Origin: Hyaloscypha bicolor E
Lineage: Eukaryota > Ascomycota > Leotiomycetes > Helotiales > Hyaloscyphaceae
Length of the DNA: 64,000 nucleotides
Direction of reading: 5' to 3'
Assembly: GCF_002865645.1 (NCBI RefSeq)
Contig: NW_020194675.1
Location: 1 to 64,000 of the forward strand
Both the position numbers and the translations under genes were made by a program. Each line of letters opens with the position of its first letter. Positions within the stretch are counted from its first letter, which is position 1. The notes beneath the pieces were generated by a model. It saw only the letters and a program-made list of their open reading frames with translations, did no database searches and had not been told where the DNA came from. This document shows positions 1 through 10,824 of this stretch, one piece after another.

Positions 1-95
1 CCTAACCCTAACCCTAACCCTAACCCTAACCCTAACCCTAACCCTAACCCTAACCCTAACCCTAACCCTAACCCTAACCCTAACCCTAACCCTAA
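1..95. repeat. Telomere repeat array (CCCTAA)n
   Basis: About sixteen uninterrupted copies of CCCTAA run from the first base to position 95, then stop at GTATAATATT. Read on the other strand this is TTAGGG, the usual telomere repeat of filamentous fungi. The C-rich strand is 5' at the window edge, so this is a left chromosome end and everything after it is subtelomeric. Confidence 0.98.
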
Positions 96-930
96 GTATA
101 ATATTATTAGTAAAATATAATATGAAAGTTTTTATTAAATATTAAAATATATATAAGGCTAGTTTTAATAAAACCATTAATTTATTTTATATTCTATATA
201 CTAATTTATAATATTATGAATTTTGTTTTATAAAAAAACTCTTTTATTTAATTTAATATAATTAATTTAAATATGAATTCGATTTTAAAACTTAAAAATT
301 TGAAATATATTATAAATTCTTATAAAATTAAATACTTCTTTTAAATTCGTTTTTTATATTATAAAAATAAAAGTCTTTATTAAAAGTTTTAAAATTAGCC
401 TCTATTATTACGAACCTGTAAAGAGAGCTTATAAATAAATTACTTATAAGAGGAATTATTTATTAAGAATTCTAAGATAAGGAAAGAAAAAGAGGTTTCT
501 TAAGAAAAGAACTAAGCTTAAGTATAAAGTATACGCGTGTAGCTTAGCGAGCTGTTCTAGTCCCAATTAGGTATAGAGCATGTAATATAACGGGAACTAT
601 TATATTTATAATATAAGTATTAATTATATTTTTAAAAAAGTTTGTATTTTAAATCTATTTTATTATTATAAGGATATATTAATAAAACCAGTTAATGAAA
701 GCCTTTACTAAATTATATTATTACTATAAAATTATGTAGTTTTTAGTTTTTAATTTTATTTATAATTCTATTTAAATAATATTAAATTCTAGTAATTTAT
801 AAACTTTAAGCTTAATATTAAATACGCAATATACAATATTACGTAAACTTTATACTATAATCTTACTTAGCATATATAAAACTAATGATATACAAATTTT
901 AAAGTTAATCTAATTATTAGTCACTTAATT
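96..930. other. AT-rich subtelomeric DNA without genes
   Basis: This stretch is strongly AT-rich with many TTATA, AATTA and TTTAAA words and no open frame of any length. The composition is that of repeat DNA decayed by C-to-T mutation (RIP) in ascomycetes. No telomere-linked helicase frame is visible. A small island of normal composition sits around 520-590. Confidence 0.8.
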
Positions 931-1239
931 ATTAAGGTCTAAAAATGGGGGGTTTTGGTGGGAAAAGGGTGTGCATTCGCTTGGGGTGTGCATTGACTAG
1001 GGATCTCGGTTACCGGATCATGTGTTTACGCGCGATTACTTATGTTCAATTTCACCGGGATAAACACAGGTGCATGGTTGATCACAATCCTCGCAGAACA
1101 CCTTCAAATGGGTTTCAGAATCTCCGAATTTGAGTTGCACATTTACCTTCAATTGATCTACCGAGCGAGAGTCACGCCTCAACGACTGGGTCAATCGAGC
1201 AGACAGTATATTCTCTCTAAGCAGCCAAATTGCCCCCAG

Positions 1240-2501
1240 TCAACCTGGAACAACGAACACATCGCCCTCGGAGCTGATATCAACTTTCTCAATTTGAAGT
1301 CCCTCACACTTCAGAGCATCTGCGATCTCTTGACCTTCATCTTCACCGGTATCTACCCCGAAAATGGACCCCGTGGAGAAGGTCTCGTAAGACCACCGTC
1401 GATCGAGGAGTCCTTTTGAGATTTTGGCAAGCCGAATTGCCCAAACTATCCAAATCATCAACATGTCTTTCTTGCCTTCAATGCCTCGGTCATGACAAAA
1501 GAACGAGCGGGCTGACTCTTCAGAATGTGCATGATGAAAGTGCACATTATGAACAGGATAAACTCAGTCTTGCTTGGCAATTGGGACCAAGGGATGGTAC
1601 GAGATCTCCACCCGTAAATTGCCGACGAAGGAGCACAGCTTGCCAGAATGTGCGAGACGAAGTAGTACATTATGGCCAGTATAACTTTATCCATCTTCCG
1701 TCGCTTGAGGTGAATGGACATTGCAAGCATCGCCCAGAATATACATGCAGAATGAGCACGTTATACTTACTGAAGTCAGTCGTGATTTGAGCATTAGTCT
1801 TGACTTCTGTCTCGTTCAAGATTTTCGCATCAAGTCCTGCGCTGGCAACTCCAAGGAAATCACTACAGTAATAGTCAGCTGTGTGCTCCTCCTCCGGACT
1901 GTTGGCAACGTGCACTCCGGGTCCGCTATGCACATCCCGCGTTCTCACTTCTGACGTTTTGGACTTGGCACCACGAGCAACAATAATACCCGTGATCATG
2001 AATATAGAGGAAGACTGAAATAGTCCCAGCTTGGCTAGGTAAGCTCTGGTCTCATTGTCTTCAATACTATCTTCCACATATGCACCCGTAGGTTGGAAGA
2101 TGAACGTGTCGAGGGAGGTGAATTCCCAGAAATTTCGGACTAATGGACAATATTAACATAAGGTACAGTCCAAGAAGGCGTTTTGAATGTGCAACTCAAT
2201 GTCACACATTAAAAACACCCCTGGGAAGACTCCTGGCGGCTAAATACAAAACCTCGTACGGATCCGGTTGTATTCAGCATCTGTGGAGAGTCGTACCTGT
2301 TTGTTTGAAAGCCAAGCCAGCATCCAACTTTCAATGTCAGAGCTCGGATCATGATTCTGGACCACAACAGTCATGCAATACCTTGATGGTCAGTCCTGCC
2401 GCAGCGGCAATGGGCACGCCTGTGTTTGCGGAAAATTCAACACCCTGCGTCTTGTTGATCTCGAAAGTAAGCTCCCGAGCCTTAGTTGGGTATATAGGCA
2501 T
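1240..2501 (-). CDS. Gasdermin-like pore-forming cell death protein (RCD-1/HET-Q1 type)
   Basis: Four exons can be joined in frame: 2501-2382, 2327-2297, 2139-1771 and 1445-1240, giving about 241 residues, close to the 230-280 of fungal gasdermins. The first intron has a CTGAC branch site and an AG end. Visible landmarks are an N-terminal beta-rich stretch (KARELTFEINK), a second strand ending LAFKQT, a WEFTSLDTFIFQPTGAYVED block, FMITGIIVARGA, and DFIWAIRLAKI followed by a short acidic tail ending VVPG. This order recalls fungal gasdermin-like proteins, which oligomerise in membranes after a protease removes the C-terminal tail. The start is uncertain: the frame is open to about 2570 but the first ATG is at 2501. 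Intron 3 is unusually long (325 bp). The gene diverges from the protease gene on the plus strand, as in het-Q1/het-Q2. The call rests on motifs and context; a profile search has not been done. Confidence 0.62.
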
Positions 2502-3127
2502 GTCTGGCGGAACGTCTAGCGGGCCGTGCCGATTTATGACATTGTCCAGATGCTGCAAATCTGGTATGAGGTGCCCTAGGCAAATAGGACCTGGAGCATG
2601 TCAGCCTTTTAAATCTTAAATGGTCATGATCGGATGGTTAGAGCACTCTAGAATTTATGCGTCCTTGCCAGGTTGGATTCTACATAAAATTACCACTCAA
2701 AGTGTACAAGACTGACTTGCACACTGAAGAAAGAAACTATTTCACGGACGAAGCGGGGCTGCACTGATGAGTTAGAGAATACAACGGGCTTACCGCTGCC
2801 ACTCACATGCCCGATGCCGTTTTTCGGAATCGCTGGAGGGGGGTAATGTGTCTGCTTAAGGACGAACCAACACTTTGAAGCCATTCCTTGATGCTGAAGC
2901 TCGATCAAAGCGAGACAGGTTGATCTTGAGCATGTCGTTGTTGATTTCAGCCGCACCTCTGTCAGCCCCACCAACATCAACTGGCAACTTTAACCGAGCG
3001 CAATGTCTCCAACGACATCCACTACCAAGATGACGAGCAGACGAGCAAACCAACGGCGAAGCAAACGAACCTCTGAGACCTCGAGCCGCCGCCGATGCAA
3101 GGACACAACAAAGCATCCGATCTCTAA
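2502..3127. promoter_or_regulatory. Divergent intergenic region between gasdermin-like and protease genes
   Basis: About 0.6 kb separates the two divergently read genes and should carry both promoters. The upstream non-ATG part of the gasdermin frame (2502-2570) lies here. A perfect branch site and acceptor on the minus strand near 2590-2600 suggest a possible extra 5' exon for the gasdermin gene. A short plus-strand frame from an ATG at 3003 ends at 3128 and could be a 5' leader of the protease gene. No core promoter motif stands out. Confidence 0.4.
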
Positions 3128-6100
3128 ATGAGCACGTCGGTATTGCACACTCATGCGGGCTCCCGTATCCAGGCTCGCAGGATGCCAGCGGTGGCATTGA
3201 AAAAGGCTACAGATGAGCCTACAATATCTTTTGCATGCGATGTGATTATTGAGCTGCAAGGAATCGCACGAGAACTTTCAAAGGAGTCAGGAACAAAGGC
3301 CTTCTGCAGTCTGTTCTCGGCTGCACTGGAGAATGTGCAAGACTATCTCACACTTGATGACAGTCCAAGAAATGTTTCCAAGTTGCTGGATAATCTGGAA
3401 AGACTATGCCAAGTAAGGAAATCAAGATTTAACACTTCGCGCATACTGACATATCATAGTGGCCGACCTCTGCTAAGCCTAGGACCAGCTATATAACCAG
3501 AACCGACCATGCACGATATCCTGCCCTAAAACGATTGATGGAGAAGAGGCCAATGGTGAAGAGGGGCATTAAAGATTTCGCATCAGATCCTCGTTCGAAG
3601 AAAGACCGGCAGTCTATACTCAAGTTCTTGAATGGGTTCGGAAGGTCCAAGAAGGATTTACTCGTGGACGTTGCCGACCTGGAACCAACGGATACATCGC
3701 GAGAGCAGCAGGACTACCAGGCGTATATTCGAGAGCTGTACAATACCCTCGCTACGCGCTGCTTGTGTACACGGGGTGGTGGCCGCAAGGAGATATCTGC
3801 CAACCTGCGCTTGAACGGATGCTGTTCTCCCGGAGAGCTGGCTGATAGCGTCAATTTTAGACTGTTCTTTCTGGACCATCCTCACCATCATGGATTGGGA
3901 GATACATGCCAATGGCAAGATACGCAAATATGCGTCTCGCGAAAGAAACACATCAAGATGGTGGGCGATGTCGAGGATCACATTGAACTTTCCAGCACCT
4001 TGGTATCGGTGGATACATTTTGCAAAATCATCACCAACCGCAACAGATCACAATTGGCACGTAAAATCTTTCCCTTCATTCTTCTATCCCTGCAGAGAGT
4101 TTGGAAATCTCGGCAATCCCGCCCTCGTCGATAGGGGAGATGAAGAGACGGGAGTCAAGCTCCGTTAAGAATCTGCGAGCTGGCACTATACCTAAGTGCG
4201 CAGCTTGATCTGGGAGATTCTAATGCTGGCTGTTTGCCCGACCTGCTTCAATATCTTCTCACCTTCGACGAAAACGGACTCCGACTCGGACGCCATTTGC
4301 TGGAAGAAACCCCCAATCACGGCCTCGAAGTGAAGTTCTAGATACATTTGCTAACATTGCTGATTAGAGACTGATGATTTCAGAGGTTGGCCTCGTGCTA
4401 GAGGGACCTGGCAGTCTTTCACAGGGGTTTATCCTAGGCGCGTCGAGCGTCTCACTTGCTGAGCTTGTCATGATGACAAGACTCTCGCTAAAGATGAGAT
4501 TGCTCTTGTCTTATTTCCTCGCCAAAGCTGTGTGGCAGTTTTACGATTCCGAGTGGATGCAAAGAGAGTGGACCAAGAATACTGTCCATTTCATGTTTGA
4601 ACGAAGACCCAAAATGCCGAAAGGAATCTTTATCAACGAGCCTTTCCTTTCCGCCTGTTTCGACGGTCGAAACCAATCTTTCAATCCAGATACTGAGTTC
4701 AGATCACACGGTGAGTGAATTTGCTATATTCTAGCGAGATTTCGTCTTCTAGGATCTGTCGCTGCTTTATTTGCGTCCAATATTGGGTAGCCCGTGCTGA
4801 TGTAATGTCCAGTTCTTCCGAAGATATTGGCTTTGGGTATCATGCTGCTCGAGATTGAGCTCAGAATCAAAATCGAAGACTACCGAATGCCAGAGGATGT
4901 CGATTACAATGGAGAGCCAAACGTCAATGCTGATCATATTGCTGTAAGCACAGCTCCCTTCTCCTGCTGTATTGATACAGGCTCATATTTTTCACAAGGC
5001 CATGGAAGTCTTCAACAATCCCGATCTGTGGGCAGGCAAGGACACTTTTGGCGCTCTCCGAGATGTGATCGAGGCTTGTTTGACCCCGGTCAAGTTCCAG
5101 CCTTTTAAGAATGATATTCCAGGGCTTCGTGACGCGTTTGAAAAGTTTATTGTGAACCCGCTCCACGACCGATACAAGTCTGCATGGGAAGATCCAGACG
5201 TGTCTATCCCCCGGGCAGTCAAGCTCGACCAAACCGGCTCGCCTGCCATGGAAGTTGTCAGTGAAAACACTCCTCCCGTATCGCCGTCTCCCGTGCACAG
5301 TCTACTACATGCTCCGGTAGCAACTCCATCGCATCAAATACCATACCATCCATATCCCTCGTACCTGGGTGGCCAAGGATACCCGCAGTTTCCCTATCAG
5401 CCCATGCAGTAAGTATGCACGTCTGTTACATCCAGTCACATAGCTTACATTCGTTTCAGGTATCCCGTATCACCCTCCGTTACTCCACTGTCAGACGGTA
5501 TCATGTCCAGCAGGTGAGATTCTTGATTACGATGTGTTGTTAAACTAAGCTGATAAAGAAATTAGCTCAAACTTCACGTCCGATGGATGGTTTGGGGAGC
5601 TTGATAAACTAAATTCAGTCCTCCGCCCTAAGCCCAAGGAGAAGGACAATGCGTATAAGCCTATCAAGATAGCAATACTTGATACAGGGGTCAACGAAGC
5701 CTATGCCGACAATGTGAAGGATTACAAGGATTTTGTGAACGAAGACGAAGAAGATTGGGACGATAGTACAACCCATGGGACTGGGGCATTTCTGCTTGTA
5801 CAGCAGATCTACAATATGGCCGAGATCTACGTCGGCAAGGTCTTCGAAAAGGCCCACGCAACGGACGATACAGTCGCCCTCATGACGAAAGCAATACAAC
5901 ATGCCCAGAACAGCTGGAATGTCGACATCATTATAATGCCTTCTGGGTTCAGCTCAGATGACATAGATCTGGAGAATGCTATTGACCAAGCAAGGCAAGC
6001 TGGAATACTCATCTTCGCAGCAGCATCTAACTACGGTAATATGAGCTACATTGCCTTTCCCGGCCGCCTTTACATCGACTTGAAGCTTTTCTGCATGTTC

Positions 6101-6526
6101 TCTACCAATGCTAGTAATCGGGCACTTGCTGCATTCAACCCGTCCGTACTCGGAAAAGCTAGGTACAGCTTCGCCATCCTCGGCGAAGACGTCAAAATTC
6201 CGAGGCAGGAAAAGCCTGTCTCGGGGACGTCTTACGCCGCTATAATCGGGGGTGCTGTCGCGGCTCGCATCTTGGACTTTGCGCAGCATAAAGACAACCG
6301 GGGACGAATCCGGAGGATTGAGAAGCTTAAAACAGTCGAGGGCATGTCGGCGGTATTTGACACAATGGTGGGGAGTGCCGTCGACAATGGATATCGCTGC
6401 ATGGCGCCGTGGAAGATTCTTCCTTCTTATATTAGGGGGGAGGAGATGGGACCGAAAAGATTACGAGAAAGAGCGCATATTTGCGAGACGATATCGCGCG
6501 CACTGGAAGAAATGCACAAGAGATGA
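3128..6526 (+). CDS. Subtilisin-like (S8) protease with N-terminal DUF7580-type domain (HET-Q2-like)
   Basis: Nine exons join in one frame: 3128-3412, 3460-4060, 4096-4163, 4204-4329, 4368-4710, 4813-4943, 4981-5408, 5460-5513 and 5566-6526, giving about 998 residues. Most introns have CTGAC/CTAAC branch sites. The N-terminal half looks like the DUF7580 family of fungal proteins (KDLLVDVADLEP, ELYNTLATRC, SLAEL, RLLLSYFLAKAVWQFYDSEW, ILALGIMLLEIEL). A Pro-rich linker follows, then the peptidase: Asp about 718 in IAILDTGVN, His about 749 in THGTG, Asn about 834 in AASNYG, Ser about 901 in SGTSYA. The full catalytic set is present. There is no signal peptide, so it should act inside the cell. 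Its divergent neighbour looks like a gasdermin, so the likely role is to cleave and activate it. The exon 3-4 region is the least certain part, and an upstream first exon is possible. Confidence 0.78.
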
Positions 6527-6728
6527 CAAGGCCAGCCTCGATTACTGCAAGTCGATTGTCAACATCTCTATCGAAGAAGCCACCGGACTCATGGCGTCTC
6601 GGTGTGCAACAAGTATCGAAAGTTCTCAAATCAAGCTCTGCATTCATCCTTCTCAAAGACAGCGGCACGTCTTGGTATTGATGGAATTCACACACTTGTA
6701 TAGCTCTCTCCTCGAAGAATTTCAAGTG

Positions 6729-8035
6729 TTACCTTCCACATGACCGCAATACACGCACTATGCATAATGGGTGCACCACTACCAACACCACCAGTTCCTC
6801 CCCCTCAGCTGCTTCACATATGACAACCCTTTTGTCGAACGAATCTGCCTCAGGCGTGCCGCACTTCACTAGAGCCGGCGCACAAAACAATGTTACGGGC
6901 GCCCTTCTCTGGACCAAGAAGTCTTCCTTTGCTTCTAGATCATCGGCTTCCATCCAAGCAGGATCAAATGGCAGAGGTCTGGAGAGCGAAATGGCGTCTA
7001 CCTCGAATTTGAAAAACGCCTTCTGCTTCCAAAAGAGAAGGTCGAGATCTATGGCTCGTCGAACGATGTTCAATAACGTGGACTTCCGTGGATCTTGATT
7101 GCGAATGCCGAATACATCTCTTTGGTCCGTGTAGGGCTTTAATTGTGGCTTCGTCATACTCGTCAAGGTACTGATTCTTTTCTCGACGCATGCTTTGTGA
7201 ATAGCAGAGATTTCCCAATGATTCGGGCTATCTGGGACCTCCAAAGGTGATAATCTCTGCTCCGAGATGGGTCCTTGTTGGATTCTGGTCCGGGCTCTAA
7301 GCTGGGTCAACTGAAATACTGGATCACTCACTCACTATACGTCATGTCGTCGAGGCACTTGTAAGATTTTTATAGGTCGCATAAGTTGATTCCCTTTTGT
7401 TAATCCGCGATGCAATACCCTCCCATCCAAACAGGTCTTTGGAAAACCTTATCTAACAGCTTCATCCAGACAAATCCTTGGACGAGGAGCGAAGTTCACC
7501 TTGGGTGCCTGGTGAGGTAGTGATCATACTCGCTCGACACCTTCTCAAAAGGTCTCCCCGGTTCATCACCTGCAATCAGTGTTCTCAATACTCCTCTGGA
7601 AGAACGATTGAAATTTCTGCTCCATTGTCGTACATCGGCTACCACAAGATCTCTATCTCTTGCAATCTTGTCGTCGCCGACTCTGTAAGGATCATTCGAG
7701 TGCATTGAGGCAGATCTCGTAACAAATTCGTCCAACTGCATATGTGCTACCATAAGCTCGTTTTGGAGTTCCGCAATTGTCGATTGCGTGGTTGGCTTTC
7801 GTGCAGGTACATCTCCAAGATGCGGCGCTTGTATGCCACTTTCAGACCTGTTTCTCTCTGGGAGTGAGGGACGAGATTGTGGTTGAGATGTTCGTTGGCC
7901 ACTCGTCTGCAGAGTCGACCCATTGTTGCTCTTCGGTTTGTCGTGAACTGGTGCACTTGCGCTAGAACCAAAAGAATCAATACGATCCGATTGAGATCTT
8001 GTTGGAGGTTGGCTGTACTCGTCGTAATGCCCCAT
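6729..8035 (-). pseudogene. Decayed fungal-specific gene of unknown function
   Basis: The minus strand carries an N-terminal part (8035-7496: Ser/Gln-rich start, then coiled-coil TIAELQNEL, YRVGDDKIARD and DVRQWSRNF) and a C-terminal part (7331-6729: LLNIVRRAIDLDLLFWKQK to the end). These resemble a fungal family with the order YRVGDDKI, DVRQW, LVQAFVW, then a helical C-terminus. I do not know its function. Between the parts the same frame continues with LLVQGFVWMKLLDKVF but has stops at 7496-7498, near 7400 and near 7372. Each can be read as an Arg or Gln codon changed by C to T. I call it a pseudogene that keeps most of its length. It could be live only if an odd intron removed these stops, and I see no good splice sites. 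Confidence 0.6.
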
Positions 8036-8361
8036 CTTTCAGAATTTCAGATGATTTCGAGAGATCGTGTCTTTCTCCTCTTAAGGATGTCAGAGAGGCA
8101 GGCGGGGAAGCAAACTTGGAGGAAATGTTCCTCCCACTTGAGAAGGCTGAGAGCTCCACATGCAAGTCCATGTCCGAAAACACCTGCATTGTCGTGGAGC
8201 CTTACTTGTGCGACATTGTTTCGCCAAATCAGTGGTTCTGCATGATGGCTGCATACAATCCCTTGCCATCCTTAAAGATCGTCGGAGGCCTTTACACACA
8301 CTTATTTGTAAGTGTGCAATTTCGGGATTCCTTCAAATGACAACTTGATACCTACAGAACG

Positions 8362-9455
8362 ATGTCTCGCAGCACTATGAATCCAGATAACAGGGAGTGG
8401 GAGCGTGTTGATGAGAAGATGATACTTGTCATGCGCTTGACCGGAGCTGGGAAGTCATACTTTATTCAACAGCTTACGGGCATGAATGTCAGTGCTGGCC
8501 ATGAACTCAAAGTGTGTATGTCGTTTCCCTCGATATCCAGGATTTTCCCCCTCCTTCGGTGTGATCGGAAAGGATATATGCTTGGAGCCATATCTTATAT
8601 TTGGCTAACTTTGTCGCGGGGACAGAAAAATGTCAAGTCATTCAGACCAGTATTGGCAACACAGATTTTGCAATCATGGATACGCCGGGATTTGATGGTA
8701 CAACTCGCAGTGACGCCGAAATTCTCAAAGTCATCACCGAACAACTCTCCATCATCCGTCTCGGCTACAACTTGAAGGGCATCGTCTATCTCCACAGGAT
8801 CACGGACAATCGGATGGGAGGATCGGCAATGCGAAGCCTGGATATCTTCGAGAAGCTCGTCGGAGAAGACGCATTGTCTAACGTCGTACTTGCGACAACA
8901 ATGTGGGGCAATGTTGTAGACATTGCAGCAGCCAATCGCAGGGACAGTGAGCTTCGTGAAGAGTACTGGGGGAGCATGAGGAGACGGGGTTCCACTGCGA
9001 CAAGATTCGACGGCACACGAGAATCCGCTCGGGCCATCGTGGAACAATTACTTGGGAAGAAGGCCGTTGTCCTCAAGGTGCAAGAAGAACTTGTCGATCG
9101 AGAGATGTCGCTAAATCAGACTGCAGCAGGGGTATTACTAGAGCTGGAAGTCTACGCCGAGGCGGAACAGATTCGGAAGCGCCTTGAGCAACTGGAATCG
9201 GAACTGAAGTACGAGAAGGACAGCAACAAGCGATTGGAAGTGAAACGCTCACAGCGACGCAACGCAAAAGCATTCTCGCAGTGCGCCGAAGACAAGAAGA
9301 CGATGAAATCAAAGCCTGGCGTAGAAGTGAAGGGGAAACTCAAGAAGTGGGCGGAAAGCGGCGGGAAAATTGGGTTGCAAGCTCTTCAGGGACTGGCAGC
9401 CATTGTCTCGATCAGTTTCGGTATCGCAGGATTTATCTTGGGGGCTGGGTTTTGA
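8362..9455 (+). CDS. AIG1/IMAP-like GTPase with C-terminal hydrophobic tail
   Basis: Exon 1 starts at 8362 and holds a P-loop (RLTGAGKS) at about residue 27. After an intron of roughly 8515-8626 (branch GGCTAAC, acceptor GGACAG) the protein goes on with IMDTPGFDG (G3), GIVYLHRITDNRM and VVLATTMW, the pattern of fungal AIG1-type GTPases. A charged coiled coil (about 9150-9300) and a hydrophobic tail of about 27 residues ending GFILGAGF follow, suggesting membrane attachment. Related proteins in plants and animals act in immunity. Two oddities: the first P-loop Gly (GxTGAGKS in relatives) is Arg here, and I could not find a donor/acceptor pair that joins the exons in frame without making a stop. 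The gene may therefore be weakened or broken. It lies 1.8 kb after the protease gene on the same strand. Confidence 0.65.
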
Positions 9456-10042
9456 GGTTTCTAATTTCGTTGGGGTCTTCAGGACGAGACCAACGCTCTC
9501 GGGGCAGACAGATCCGAAAGACTGTCTGCCCCGTACGATTGTCGGATAATTCGATTCTGCCGCTCCGCACTGCTTGCTATCTTAATTAGTATAGTAAGCC
9601 CGCAATCTCAAGATCAGCCCACATATATTATTTATTTACTCCATCCACCACCGGTATGAATCTTTGTCGTTGAGTTTTGCTCCCAGGGGCTGATATCTAG
9701 ATTCAGGGACGACAGCGAAGACAAGAGAGAGATATAAAGGTCAATCCAGAGATATTTTGACCATTCCGTCTGCTTTCTCAAATGAAGTCAATAGCATAGA
9801 CTCAGATTTGTCGTCGGACTTCCCAGACAGTACATATATCAAATCTCTTTCTGACGGGAGCGAAATTACCGGGAGAGATGGCGATAGGCGTTTGCCCGTT
9901 ATGAGAATCGTAAGAACCGACGGGGTGGTTTCGGAAGATCGCAGCCCACGGCGCCTTCTATACGCGCCAGAAGAGATAGATATCGAGGATTTTCCAAACG
10001 TTTCTGAGATCTGTATTTGATCCCTTAGTACATTGGACGAGC
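9456..10042. other. Intergenic; no supported gene
   Basis: This holds the 3' flank of the GTPase gene and the 5' flank of the split HET gene. An 87-codon plus frame (9757-10020) overlaps a 104-codon minus frame; both are Ser/Asp-rich and match no family I know. A 22-bp inverted repeat (GGGGCAGACAG...CTGTCTGCCCC) near 9499-9532 could form a hairpin, possibly a transcript end. Confidence 0.4.
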
Positions 10043-10566
10043 TGATCCATCCCATCTGTCAATACGAGCGGTTTGGGAATCGGGCGCTATTTGGGCTAAG
10101 CGAGGGGCCCGATTCGCTAATAAAAAGGCCTAATTTTAAAATAATATATAACTTTCTAATAAAAAGCAAAGGCTAAATTTTAATTAAATAAAAAACATTA
10201 ATGCTTATAAGAAACTTAGAGGAGTATTACCTAGATTAAATTCTATTAAAGATAAAAAGATTTATATAATTATATATTTTAAAAACTATTTTATAATTAA
10301 AATTATATATAGTTCTAATAAAAGGCTTTAGCTAAAATTACTTAAATAGTATTATTAACCAAATTATTTTTAATAGATCCTACTAATAGAATTTTATTAA
10401 TTTATTAATTTGAAAATATTATAATATTTTCAAAATTCGCTCGTATCCGACCTCGGATTTATGAACCGGAGCTCGCTTAAGTAGACGATTAAGCAATCGG
10501 GCCCCTCGCTTAGCCCAAATAGCGCCCGATTCCCAAACCGCTCGTATTGACAGATGGGATGGATCA
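10043..10566. mobile_element. Non-coding element with about 75-bp near-perfect terminal inverted repeats
   Basis: The left end reads TGATCCATCCCATCTGTC, then AATACGAGCGG and TTTGGGAATCGGGCGCTA. The right end is its exact reverse complement, finishing at GGATCA. The arms run inward for about 75 bases, to AGGGGCCCGATT on the left. The 370-bp core is AT-rich and has no frame. This is a foldback or MITE-type element. The true ends and target duplication are unclear because the symmetry runs to the last base; a palindromic GATC lies at both ends. It sits in the 5' flank of the HET gene. Confidence 0.8.
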
Positions 10567-10824
10567 GATCTGCAGGCAACTTTGCCCACATATCATTTTG
10601 AGATAGTTGTTACGGCCGGAAATAAAACCTCGTCTTTTATTTCCACATCAGCACAGTTAGAGAGGGTGAGCTTTTCAGTCATTATTCCTCGTCCAATGTT
10701 TCCGAGCGTCAGCTATTTCGCCGCCATAAATGAAGACACGCCATCAGATTCCGGCAAAAGCCCTAGGTGGGAGATCCTGTTGGCGTCTTTATTAGAGCTT
10801 CCTATAATTTCAGGTAGCTCTCAA

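Noticed and set aside
96..930. Telomere-linked helicase gene next to the telomere
   Set aside because: Such genes are common near fungal telomeres, but no helicase motif or frame can be read here.
2625..2690. tRNA-like stretch (ATGGTTAGAGCACTCTAGAA then GGTTGGATTCT)
   Set aside because: It looks like A- and B-box sequences, but the acceptor stem does not pair and the T-loop lacks the usual GGTTCGA.
2690..3259. Minus frames of 89-113 codons between the gasdermin-like and protease genes
   Set aside because: They overlap the protease start on the other strand and show no domain. One piece could at most be a leader exon of the gasdermin gene.
7877..8340. Plus frames of 113-122 codons opposite and after the decayed minus-strand gene
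   Set aside because: They mostly mirror minus-strand coding or intergenic DNA and carry no motif.
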